This document shows, piece after piece, positions 1-8,685 of a stretch of DNA of 12,969 bases (the stretch's first letter is position 1; every line of letters begins with the position of its first letter). The stretch comes from Lojkania enalia (Eukaryota; Ascomycota; Dothideomycetes; Pleosporales), in contig ML986932.1 of the NCBI GenBank assembly GCA_010094045.1, positions 1,546-14,514 on the forward strand. Reading direction: 5' to 3'. The position numbers and the translations under genes are program-made. The notes beneath the pieces were generated by a model. The model had not been told where the DNA came from, made no database searches, and saw nothing but the letters and a program-made list of their open reading frames with translations.

Positions 1-273
1 AGGTCTGATTCTGTCATCTTTTTGATATACTATATCGCGTTGATCTGTCGAGGTCTCTGCTACGACTAGTTCTAAGCTCTCTGGCTTCCTAGCTAGCCTA
101 GCGACGTCGAGGTGACTGAGGTCTTGATAAACGAGATATAATTGACTGACTAAGCCTACATCAATCAGCTCTAGTCTGTCTATGTAGAACGCAGCAGTAG
201 TCAAAGGGCTTCCGGGCTCATAGCTGTCAGAGCTGGCTGGCTCTGATGAGGGTTGGAAAACTGCGTCTATTGA
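1..273 (-). CDS. Partial open frame running off the left edge, unknown product
   Basis: On the minus strand the frame that opens after the TAG at 276-274 stays open for about 91 codons to the window edge. It has no ATG, so if it is real it is an internal or 3' exon of a gene continuing to the left. The translation is acidic and Ser/Pro/Leu-rich (a stretch reads SSEPASSDSYEPGSP) and has no Cys, Trp or Met, unlike the translation of random DNA. I recognise no domain. The same frame upstream of 276 contains further TAG stops (294-292), so either an intron acceptor lies near 274 or this is a decayed or chance frame. An open run of this length by chance is uncommon but not impossible over six frames. 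Confidence 0.35.
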
Positions 274-1649
274 CTAGAAATGCGAGACATGCTACATATA
301 TATCCCTGGACCTGCCAAGGGGCTAACTGTGAATAACTTAGCCGTAACATTATATGATGCCCCTAAAGATGCATCAACATAGGGCATGGTTGTGCAAGTG
401 GTGTTTACCTTCACTTGCGCCTTCCTAACTTCTCTATCCGCCTTTTACCTCATATAGAACCGATATTAGTTGGCTTTCCAAATTTACCGCTGTCCCTATA
501 TGCGAGGCGGAAGCCTGTACAAATACGGCCCAATGATCCATGTGATTAAGACGGCCAAACTTGTTGTGCGCAAATTCCTACATTAGCGCTTACAATGCCT
601 TGGGAGAGACCCGAACTACCTAGTTGAATTTCCACAACTGAACATGATAATCGGTTGGTAAAATGTAGAAAGCGTGCAATATATTTTCATGTGGCAGACA
701 TGATGCTGTGGAACTAGCCTAATAATAGTTCTTATGGAGCAGGTCTTAGCCTCTAAACGGGAGGCGCACGAGAACTTGCGGTAGTAACCTAGGGACCGAT
801 GCCATAGTGTACGTCGAGGACGCGGGCGGCAGGGGAATCCTCCCGCAAGAACTTAATTTAAGAACAAGCTCCGATAGTTTGGTGTCGCCTAGCTTAAGGG
901 GGGGCTCCCGTATCTCACCCCTCGGAGTCGCCGGCGTTTCGGGGTCTTTTTAATCATGGCCTCAGCTCGTTCCAAAATAGAGATACTGGAGAAGGTAGCT
1001 AGACAGTTGCCCATCATAACCTAATGATAGAATGGTTGGTATTTGAATTTTTGGGAACAACGGTAGCACAGGCTGCCTTCTATATTGCCTCGCAAATAGT
1101 AGGCAGGCCGACGAAGTCGGCCCCTATAACCTTCGGCAGACGACCCATTTCCGCATCAAAATTTCCGCCTCAGAAAGATGACTGCTAAGATTTCTTCGAG
1201 CTGGTTATAGACACAAAATATCTCTAGGAACCATGATATTCCATTACGGTATTTCTAGGACCAGCTTTCAATCCGATTCTGCGTGGAGTAATCATAACTA
1301 TGGAAGAGTACATCCCGTGACGTATTTTTCTTGGCAGGGTTTGGTACAGCACGATTCCTGCAAGTGGACCTTCGCGCGAGAACGTCTTCGAGTATGTGTT
1401 CACCGCGAGAATTGAAGTAATTCCTCTATGTCAATTAGTTGATTGTTTACTGAGCAGAGCCTGGTTTCCTCCTAGTGAATACAGGCAATTATTATTGGCT
1501 ACATTTCTCGTAAGGAGTGACATCAAGCCGGCCGTTAATTACCTAAATCCATTAGCTATAGCGGTGTAGACCCCATAATTCCAGTATCCATTCCATAGTT
1601 TCCATTAATTCCCCCGGCCTAGGGACTTCACTCGCTGCTGTCCTGTTAC
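274..1649. other. Non-coding stretch, no supportable gene
   Basis: Nothing here reaches gene quality. The minus strand read in one frame gives protein-like stretches (for example around 445-580 and 803-940). Over the whole interval, however, stop codons in that frame occur at about the density expected for random DNA, so I do not call a gene. The 60-codon plus-strand frame at 1233-1415 has no recognisable features. A perfect 7-bp hairpin with a 3-base loop sits at 1106-1122. Base composition is balanced, without the TA-rich character of the right end, so RIP has not visibly acted here. Confidence 0.5.
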
Positions 1650-3809
1650 TCATTGATCCCAGCTCGCTTTCCTTGCAATCGTATCCCCTGTCCAGCCCCG
1701 CACTAGCAGCCCCGCATCCGTCCCATTGCTAAATCCACCGCACGTGTCCGCAACAATACACACATTACCCGAACAGCACGTCCCTACTGCGCACACCGCA
1801 CCTAAAGGACAATCCAGGCTTGTGGCGCAGCTGGCCAGCCCACCGCATGACGTCGTGCCGTCGACACAGAAGCCCGTATTGTCAACTATTGATGCACAGA
1901 CGCAGTTCCCCCCCGGCCCGCAGGATGTGAATGTTGAGCAGGTTTGGCCTGTGCACGAATTGCTGCTGCATGCGCCGTTGGAACATGTCCCGCTTGAGCA
2001 CTACGAAGAGTTAGTGGAATTGGCCCTAGGGCGCGGGAGGCTGGTGGGACATACGACTATTCCGCATTCTCCGCAGTTGTTCGGATCGGAGGTTAGATCT
2101 ACGCACTCACCGTCGCAGGTCGCCTCCGTTGATGCTGTGCATTCAGGTGGGAACTCGGTGGATGTTGGGGTTACTGATGTAATTGAGGAATTTGTGAATG
2201 GAGCTGAGGTTGTCGGAGGCAGGGGTGAAGGGGGCTCTAATGTTGGGGGAGGGAGAGGAGTCTCGGTAGACGGTTGGTTGGTGGATGAAGGAAGCGGAGC
2301 TATACTTGAAGAAGGGGGTACGAGGGCTGATGAAGAAGGTGGAACTATAATTGAAGGAGGGGTTACGAGGGCTGATGAAGAAGGTGGTACTATAATTGAA
2401 GGAGGGAGTACAAGGGCTGATGAAGAAGGTGGAACTATAATTGAAGGAGGGGGTACAAGGGCTGATGAAGAAGGTGGAACTATAATTGAAGGAGGGGGTA
2501 CAAGGGCTGATGAAGAAGAAGGCGGAATAGGAATTGAAGAAGGAGCCTCTGGGGGTTCTAAGGGTAAAGCCGAGGACTGTACTGGAGGAACCGTTGGCTC
2601 CGGAACAGAGCTCGAAGGTGCCGATGGTTCAACTATGAGTTCTTCCAATCCTTCGCAAGCCTCGCTAGAAAACTCGTTCGCGATCGGATAGGCTTGGCTG
2701 GTCAAATAATTGCAGAACATGCTCGCGCCGAATACTGCGAGGAACTCTTGTTCGGGGCCGACGGCTGAACTGTCATCGTAGATCGCCGTAATACAGTTTT
2801 CCACCACCACCGGAGAAAAGACTTCAGGAGCACCGCCTGCAAAGAAGTCTAAGCATATGGTCGAAAGTGTGTCGGAGATAAGGCCATCTGCAAATGTTTC
2901 TCCCTCGCCGCCGTCCTCCTCGACTTTGGTTGCAACGTAACCGCCTAGTTGCGTGGCGAAAGTTCCGAGATTGTTTGTTAATTGCCTGATCCGTAGCGCA
3001 TATGTGTCTCTTCTCTCAATGCTTTGGATTGATTCGCGGTTTAATATGTAGGCGGAGGTGTCCTGGATTAAAAGGCTAAGAATGAAGAGGAGAAGTAGAA
3101 GTACACCTGTCTTAGGATGATGACGAGCTCCGCTTCCAGTGAATTGGGCAGGCTCAGAAGACGTGGGACCTGGAATATTGGTTGGCGGAGTACCGGATTC
3201 CTCCGTCGGGCTGGGGATTTCTCCAATTGGGATCGATGTAGATCCAGGTAGAGGCACTTCTGAACTAGCTACGAACCCGGGCTCGGAAGGGGAGGGGAGA
3301 GGGACGACAATAGTTGAAGAGCCTTCAACTGGTTCCGCGGAACTCTGCACGGAGCCGGGTTCTGTTGGTTGTGGCTCTGGAGGAGCAACCGAAGACGATT
3401 CTAAGGGAGGTTCCAGAGGCAGGGCGGACGATGACTCTGAAGGAGGTTCCGGCTCGCAGCCAGGGCCACTCGAACGCGTCAAGGAGTCAACTCTCGTACC
3501 AGCACTAGTTCCATCGCTTTCGACGTGGAGCCCCTTGCAGTCTGGAAGGGTGATATTTTGCTCTTGGGATACATAATGGTCAATTTCAGGCGGGGGTTGA
3601 GAAAAAACGAATTGACTAAGATAATTGGTATTTTCTGATTCGCATGAAGCTTCGCTGCTGTACTTTAGGCTAGATCCATCACCAAGTGCAGTGCCTCCTG
3701 GGAACTCATTTAATGTACTGCAAGCTGGGCCAGTGCACGAAAAGTCGATTTGAGGTAAGTTGCCTGGACCACAGTCCTTGAAGGACCCCGCCAGTGATGT
3801 TCCCGACAT
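1650..3809 (-). CDS. Pro/Ser/Thr-rich cysteine-rich surface or secreted-type protein, two exons (3809..2055 joined to 2000..1650)
   Basis: Exon 1 encodes 585 residues and exon 2 encodes 116, giving 701. Residues 1-118 carry six Cys. Residues 119-225 are rich in Pro, Ser and Glu. Residues 236-250 are strongly hydrophobic (VLLLLLFILSLLI), preceded by Arg, His and Lys. Residues 265-395 are a folded-looking domain with a few Cys. Residues 396-555 are a Pro/Ser/Thr linker with a 15-residue tandem repeat (SSSALVPPPSIIVPP). Residues 557-672 hold 22 Cys in short spacings (CDGECVDL, NCGECG, CGPGGNCVC, then CC). Pro/Ser/Thr linkers plus Cys-rich modules are typical of fungal wall-associated proteins; the function is unknown. 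The ATG at 3809 has A at -3 and an in-frame TGA six bases upstream, so the frame cannot extend. No N-terminal signal peptide is seen; the internal hydrophobic stretch could be a type II signal anchor putting the Cys-rich end outside. The stop is TGA at 1652-1650. An N-terminal exon with a signal peptide could have been missed. Confidence 0.82.
2001..2054 (-). other. 54-bp intron of the cysteine-rich protein gene
   Basis: Read on the minus strand, this starts GTATGT, has the branch-point motif ACTAAC about ten bases before the end, and finishes TAG. These are textbook fungal splice signals and a typical fungal intron length. Unspliced, the frame stops at the TAG at 2003-2001. Spliced, ...NCGECGIV joins CSSGTCSNGACSS in the same frame and the Cys periodicity continues for another 17 cysteines. 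The intron length is divisible by three, so retention would add 17 residues and then terminate, giving a 602-residue form without the second half of the Cys-rich domain. Confidence 0.88.
2281..2550 (-). repeat. 45-bp coding minisatellite, about six units
   Basis: Units begin at 2281 (degenerate), 2326, 2371, 2416, 2461 and 2506 (last one altered), exactly 45 bases apart. The core on the plus strand is gctgatgaagaaggtgg. On the coding strand each unit encodes about SSSALVPPPSIIVPP, with single substitutions (V to L or T) between copies. The unit is a multiple of three, so copy-number change keeps the frame. The low divergence of the middle units suggests recent expansion or homogenisation. Confidence 0.93.
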
Positions 3810-3914
3810 GCTTCAACTAGTAGGCCGGGAAGTCGAGTATAGTGGGAACATGAAAGAAAGAAATTGAGTAGAAAATAGCTCAAAAGAAGGGCAAAGAGTG
3901 AGACCTTACTTATA
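3810..3914 (-). promoter_or_regulatory. Likely core promoter and leader of the cysteine-rich protein gene
   Basis: Minus strand, upstream of the ATG at 3809. A TATA-like TATAAGTA lies at about 3912-3905, roughly 100 bases before the start codon. It is followed by a long pyrimidine-rich stretch (3900-3852, including CTTTCTTTC) of the kind that surrounds transcription starts in filamentous ascomycetes. The leader contains a short upstream ORF. Confidence 0.5.
3813..3851 (-). promoter_or_regulatory. 12-codon upstream ORF
   Basis: The ATG at 3851-3849 opens a frame reading MFPLYSTSRPTS and stops at TGA 3815-3813, only three bases before the main ATG and in the same frame. The upstream ATG has a pyrimidine at -3 (weak context) while the main ATG has A at -3. 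This arrangement would favour leaky scanning. Whether the upstream ATG is inside the transcript depends on the real transcription start, which the sequence alone does not fix. Confidence 0.45.
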
Positions 3915-6198
3915 CCTGACCGGCCCAGAGAGCCTCAGGGCTCTTTGTCCGTCAATGCTACCCAAAAGCAAGAGAGGCTGAGATGGTATGATGGTGGGGT
4001 TGGAGTCACAAGATCTTGTCTCGCTCAAGAGATCTGAATCAAGTCATAGGTGTGGGGCCATTTTGACTACCTAGACTCAGGATGGCGTCGATGGTTTGCT
4101 GCCGCAGTTCTGGCCTGCGTTTCTGCTTCGCCACGTTGTTGGCCATCATTGCTCCCGAGGCATTGGGCTAGGTTCAGCCAAGTCCAGCCTTATGCTCTAT
4201 CTAGGCGGGCTGACGGAATTTTGGACTATTTCAATATTTTACTGCAGAAAAAGACTGAACGAAAGTGGTCATGATAAGCGACCTGAGCCTCCACGTGCAA
4301 ACCATGGATTTCACCGACTTTGAACCCAACCATTGTGCGATGCATGCAAGGTACAACTAAAACTAAGTCGATGACACCTTTTTACGGGCGCCTAAGAGCG
4401 AGGATCGTCCCTTTATAATAGACATTTCGAGGATGGAATGTGCAAGCAACTGTTCGCATGTGGAGAGCCAAAGATAGCCTCGCTTGCTGGAAGTGGGGTG
4501 TCGCTCAGCTTTTTAGGGCACATACCCAATCAGAACGCCCGCGAATACGAAGGCTGAACGGAGACGGCGCAACCACGGCGAATATGACTTTTGATTGTAT
4601 TAACGGCTTTTGATGGCGTTTCTGTGGCTACTGTATCCTGGTATCAGTAAAGATTGTCGCATACGATTTCGCTGACCGGTTCCTGAATGGCTTTGTAGAC
4701 GGATCGGAGCATGGCGCTGGATGAACCCTTTTAGAGTGTTATTAATCCAGGTCTTCCAAAACGTCTCATGATATTGTATTACATTTTTGGGTTCGCGGGG
4801 ATAAATCACAGTATTTGCTGAGAAGAACGATACTTGGTCTTTAGATAAAATACCTAAAGGCCTAGGTCTTGAGAAACTTAAAGCGGTGATCTTATATACA
4901 CCGTTATACGCGTATATAATTTGACAAAACTATAGTACAAGGTAACGCTGGGTATGAGGCACTAATTGATAGCAAAGAGCTTGCTTTGGGCAACGTGTCT
5001 GTTATTTACATAGATTTGGGCTTATGACAATGCTGGCGCGAAAGTACGTTGCATTTACAAGGTATAGGTGCGTGACATCCGTGGACCATGCTGTTAATCC
5101 ACTATAGGCCAGCTTTGGGAGATGCCTTCGATGGAGAATTTGCCAGTTTCCGGCGCATTTCAAACACACCTAATAATGCAATGCCTCTGAAGGTTCAGTA
5201 ATCTCACCAAATTGAGTACCATTCGTCATACCATAGCGACAGACATTCGAATTAGAATTTGGTAACCTTCACTATGCCCTGGCAAGGCCATATTGGTCAT
5301 GAGCTCCTTAGATTCTCGATTTAGCATGAAAGGGAATGCCATCCTTGAGTGATGGGACGTGTGTTATACATGGCTAGTGTGAAGGAAATATGCATAATAG
5401 CGGTACTTAGATTTCGTAGCTCAGAAGGTCCGACTTCGAAATTGATTGCTTAGAATATAGATCTTCTCACAAGCTAAAAGGTTTAGCCCAGCAAAGTAAA
5501 TGTGTAAGAAGACGCCGCAAACCCCTGAAAAGTGAGGATCAACGACCAAGGACAATGAGGAGTGAGTATTGCAGACTCCAGCTCCATCTGAAAATCGCCA
5601 ATAACTACATAGATCAAGCTGACAATCTTTCTCACATGATGACCTCGTCTCAAATCCGAGGGCCCGCCAATATATCCATTTCAACGTGTTTATCTCTAGA
5701 CGCCCCCTCATGCAGCCCCTTTACCACTGCCTTCTAATTTTTTTGGTTTTTCGTCACTGAAACATAGCATCCTATCGATTTCAACTAGGACATGATTCTC
5801 TCCATACAGCACATATGTTGCGATCAAAGATGATCCGAACCTAGACCATAATCAACCCTCATAAAGCCTTGGCGTTATTCGTAGTCATCCGCTTCGATTT
5901 CAATGTCGTTGTCATACCCAGCATCCCAGATCTTACAAGCCGCTTGGATCCGTTCGTGTCGGAAGATTGCCTTAGAATTTGAGGACAATGCAATGATGAC
6001 AAAAGCTTAGATTTTTGGCCTAGCTTTCTTCTTATATTTATATTAAGCTCTGAGGTCTACTCTGTTAAATAGGTTGTCTTTTTAGAATGAATATATATAT
6101 ATATGTGACAATTAGATCGATAAAGTCAGCATGGACAGTATGATTGCAAAATAATAGGTAGCCTGTACTATCTATCGTTACTGCCTCCCTTTCCTTTA
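3915..6198. other. Long intergenic stretch, no supportable gene
   Basis: The open frames here (plus strand at 4050-4323 and 5555-5737; minus strand at 4600-4809 and 5421-5711) are short, overlap one another on several frames, and have Cys/Trp/His/Arg-rich translations typical of chance frames. A 35-codon minus-strand frame at 4146-4042 (begins MANNVAKQKRRPELRQQ) is basic and could be an exon remnant, but nothing supports it further. A (TA)n run lies at 6090-6104. No tRNA or rRNA was recognised. Confidence 0.5.
6090..6104. repeat. Short (TA)n microsatellite
   Basis: An uninterrupted alternating A/T run of about 15 bases followed by GTG. It lies about 100 bases beyond the 3' end of the decayed secreted-protein gene. 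No function is implied. Confidence 0.8.
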
Positions 6199-6789
6199 TT
6201 AAACACTAATGTAGATACCTCCACATTCACTTAATGTCGGGCAAGACTTTGCGTAAGACACGTCAATGCTGAATTGGTCCGTAATACCCTCATTTGTAGC
6301 TACAGCTGGTAATAACTCCTTCAATGCGGGGCCAATATCGCAGCATCTTAGTTGCCTTAGTTGTTCAAGCAATATGTGAACATCTCATCGATGTGATTCT
6401 GTTGCTTGTTCTTCTATAAACCTGTTGCTCTTTCCTGTATATTATTAATCGTGTTATCCATGAATTTGACCTTGGTATCAGCACTGGTCTCCAAAATGCC
6501 AACTGGGGTGTTTTGGTACTCCTATTGATCACCTTAGTGTAGTGAGAAAATCTCATCCAGCTTGGACGGCTTGAAGCGCCATTGCGCTTAGACGTGATAG
6601 GTCGTTCTCGGTATCCATGAACTCGTTTAGTCTATCGATGGAGAATCTCCATCCTGCTATTGCTACTCTCGTTTCATCAGCAGAGAGGACGCCGTCGGAC
6701 TGGGCCCCCCGCACTATGTGTGGCCTTAATGGGGAGGAAAGGATGGTGGCGACGAAGGCCACGAAAGGTAGAAGCCTTGAGTAAATCAT
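6199..6789 (-). pseudogene. Decayed gene for a small secreted protein
   Basis: The ATG at 6789 (context CACAATGA after a pyrimidine-rich leader) starts 78 codons. They begin with a convincing signal peptide (MIYSRLLPFVAFVATILSS) and continue with an amphipathic helical stretch ending AMALQAVQAG, then TGA at 6555-6553. From 6557 the next frame reads DEIFSLH and later VGILETSADTKVKFMDNTIN, interrupted by TAA 6536-6534, TAG 6524-6522 and TAG 6416-6414. Near 6360 the original frame resumes with RCCDIGPALKELL...NEGITDQ and ends at TAA 6201-6199, overlapped by an AATAAA polyadenylation motif. The roughly 195-codon span, signal peptide, helical body and RCC...PAL tail remind me of a family of small secreted ascomycete proteins of unknown function, from memory only. 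Two frameshifts and three TAA/TAG stops argue for a pseudogene. Alternatives are unusual introns (a 46-base GTCCAA...TAG intron can be drawn) or only a truncated 78-residue product. Confidence 0.5.
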
Positions 6790-6990
6790 TGTGGAGAAGA
6801 ATGGTGGGTTGGAAACGAATATGGGAATGCTACGAGAGATATAAAATGAGTAGTCGCTGTTGAAGGCTGCTTTTATGTTGCTTTAGATATGATTTACGAG
6901 AGAGTAGATGCTGACTAAAAACATATAAACATTGAGGTCTACAATCCAGCAATCCAGGCTGTGGAATCATCAGGGTCTAAGGGAGCTGGC

Positions 6991-7000
6991 TATTTATATA
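6991..7000 (-). promoter_or_regulatory. TATA-like element upstream of the decayed secreted-protein gene
   Basis: The minus strand reads TATATAAATA about 200 bases upstream of the ATG at 6789, with no intervening gene. The interval between it and the ATG ends in a pyrimidine-rich leader (CATTCTTCTCCACA). It is placed well to have driven that gene, but the sequence alone does not prove it. Confidence 0.35.
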
Positions 7001-8188
7001 CTTAGCGCTTCCGATGTACTAGGCCTTCTACTCTAAAACTACATTCCAATGGCTTCGGCGGCGCGGATATGGTGCTATATTACCATTCCGGGCGTTGCTC
7101 TCGGGAGTATCTACTATCTGGCGTAGAGCACAGCCTTTCGACAGCTCTGCCGCCGAACGTTTACCATAGAAACATGTAGAGAGGACATTAGTTGAAACAT
7201 GAAAACATGAAACATGAAACATGCACGTGGCAACCAGTCACATTGATTTTTAGCGAGACTTCTTTTTGTCATGGGGATTTTTGGCAAGTCCGCCAAGCCG
7301 TATCAGATATCGCCGTACGACATCACGCTGGGTATCAGCTGATATACCCCTTTTCCATGTACATAAATATGGCCCGCTGGCCATCTTCAATCAAGCAGTT
7401 CAGCTCCTCATCTCCCTCCCTGAAACAAGATTCGCCTCTCACCACAATTTTTACAGAGTGCGCAAAGCTGAGGAGCGGCACAGTCGGCGGTTAATCGCGG
7501 CGCCGATGGCGGTGCAACCAAGCGCCAAAATGGTCAGGGTCAACGAATTTTTCTGTCCATATAATTCAGCTTCTCTGAATTCCCAAAAAAGGAAATCCAT
7601 ATGGCAGGGAGATCTTATTAAGCTAACGTTAACAGCCGATGAGTAGATCCAATTCATTGCTCCGCTATGCGCTGACCGGTGGGTTAGGCTGGGATGTGCG
7701 AGTGCGGCTGCATAAGACAATAATTATTTGCGTTGAAAGAGGAGAAGTATGTTTGAGATACCTGTAAAGGAGTCCTTCTAAATAAACACTTTGTTGTCCG
7801 CTTTCTCTGCGCAAGTGCTCTCTAGAGTGCGTCTTCAATAATCTGACAAATCGAAGTCGCTCTCAGCGTAGGAGCACTTGTAGGTGTTCTAGGACAAGCA
7901 ACTAATTATGTTTGGAAGTGAACGAGAAAGCACTACTGCCAATATTTGGGTTGAGTGTCTCCGGATCTTCATGTAACTAGTGAAGTGACGCAGCTCTACA
8001 AACGAAGGCTTCTATTCAATCCAATGATGCAGTATAACCAACCATGACATTTGGTAGAACCCCATACAAGGAACTGCTGACGAGATTCCTGTCCTTGAAT
8101 TATTGCACTTCAAGTGCAGATGACCATTATCACGGTAAATATGCTTTGTTACGAATAACATAGTTAACATACGTTAGTCAAAAGGTAA
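7001..8188. other. Intergenic stretch with overlapping weak frames
   Basis: Plus-strand frames 7192-7494 and 7266-7646 and minus-strand frames 7028-7222 and 7451-7720 overlap each other, and none shows a domain, signal peptide or membrane segment. The best of them is a 46-codon stretch starting at the ATG at 7506 (MAVQPSAKMVRVNEFF...), with a TATA-like ataaat at about 7362 and a pyrimidine-rich stretch at 7400-7445 before it; I leave it uncalled. Other items are a TGAAACA repeat (7193-7221), an E-box CACGTG (7224-7229), a near-perfect palindrome (7330-7349) and a 9-bp inverted repeat (7812-7820 with 7872-7880). Confidence 0.45.
7193..7221 (+). repeat. Tandem TGAAACA motifs
   Basis: Four head-to-tail copies: TGAAACA at 7193, TGAAAACA at 7200, TGAAACA at 7208 and TGAAACA at 7215. 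TGAAACA is the core of the yeast Ste12 pheromone response element, so a regulatory role is possible. A plain short tandem duplication is equally possible. A CACGTG hexamer follows directly at 7224-7229. Confidence 0.6.
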
Positions 8189-8446
8189 ATGGAATCAGAA
8201 CGTATTATACCCTGTCTCCAAGAAATTCACGAGGCGCTGGCGGAGAAACATTCGACCTCGGAATATTACCGCAAAGGCGTTATTCTAAAAGATGGCGGAA
8301 CAACCAGACCTTTCCCCATTTTGCAGTGTCATCCTCCCAGGTATATTTAAAGCCTATAGAGCTACGATATCGAGGACTGCAAAGGGAAAACTAAATAGGG
8401 TATTCTTGAGTCTAGGGTCCAATTTGAAGGGCATCTAAGAATATGA
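8189..8446 (+). CDS. Candidate small protein of unknown function, possibly two exons (8189..8340 joined to 8416..8446)
   Basis: The ATG at 8189 opens 53 codons (MESERIIPCLQEIHEALAEK...) ending at TAA 8348-8350. The composition is charged and helix-forming with few rare residues, more like a protein than chance. Near the end, CAG|GTATAT at 8340/8341 is a good donor. An intron to TAG at 8415 (75 bases, with a CTAAAT branch-like motif about 19 bases before the end) would keep the frame and give about 60 residues ending ...PPRVQFEGHLRI. A TAA lies directly upstream of the ATG, so the frame cannot extend without an upstream intron. No domain was recognised and there is no supporting neighbour. This may be chance. 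Confidence 0.28.
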
Positions 8447-8685
8447 GTCTATGTGGAGGAGAGGGCCTAGAGGAATTGGTGAACATTCATAGTCGAAATT
8501 CACAAAGCGGAGATCGAACTGCCGATCTATCGATCTCTTAGGTAAAATAGACGACGAAACACGGGCGCTTCAGAAATTGTATATATTGCGATTATATAAA
8601 ACACATCCGTGGCTAATCAGTTGGGTCTCAGCTGATATCCTTGTATCAGTGGGCTTCCGCTTGACTGACTTTTAGCTCATTCTAT
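8447..8685. other. Intergenic stretch before the retrotransposon LTR
   Basis: No coding frame of note. A small 6-bp stem (agatcg...cgatct) at 8511-8528 lies in a sequence that superficially resembles a tRNA T-arm on the minus strand, but no acceptor stem or A box can be found. TATATAAA occurs at about 8592-8600. Confidence 0.4.

Noticed and set aside
1..1650. A continuous decayed gene on the minus strand covering the whole left end
   Set aside because: One frame gives attractive protein-like segments, with seven TAA/TAG stops and one apparent frameshift between 805 and 1. Counted over 1-1650, though, the stop density in that frame is about what random DNA gives, and no domain is recognisable. 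Only the last 91 codons are kept as a weak feature.
1726..2691. 321-codon plus-strand open frame
   Set aside because: It is antisense to the cysteine-rich protein gene; its Gly/Glu-rich repeat is the complement of the Pro/Ser minisatellite, and the minus strand has splice signals and Cys periodicity.
3139..3576. Plus-strand open frames of 145 and 64 codons (3139-3576 and 3314-3508)
   Set aside because: Shadows of the Pro/Ser/Glu-rich part of exon 1 on the minus strand.
4050..4323. Two overlapping plus-strand frames of about 75 codons
   Set aside because: They overlap in different frames, are rich in Trp/Cys/His/Arg, and show no signal or domain; the length is expected by chance.
5421..5711. 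96-codon minus-strand frame
   Set aside because: Random-looking composition (many Cys, Trp, Phe, Arg), no domain, no promoter or leader features.
7028..7720. Several overlapping frames of 60-126 codons on both strands
   Set aside because: None has a signal peptide, domain or codon bias that stands out; mutual overlap shows that at most one could be real.
7812..7880. 9-bp inverted repeat CAAGTGCTC/GAGCACTTG
   Set aside because: The arms are short and 51 bases apart, with no flanking target duplication or coding content; expected by chance in a window this size.
8500..8580. tRNA-like segment on the minus strand (GGCAGTTCGATCTCCGC)
   Set aside because: A TTCGA-type loop is present, but the T stem does not pair, no acceptor stem partner is found 70 bases away, and there is no A box.
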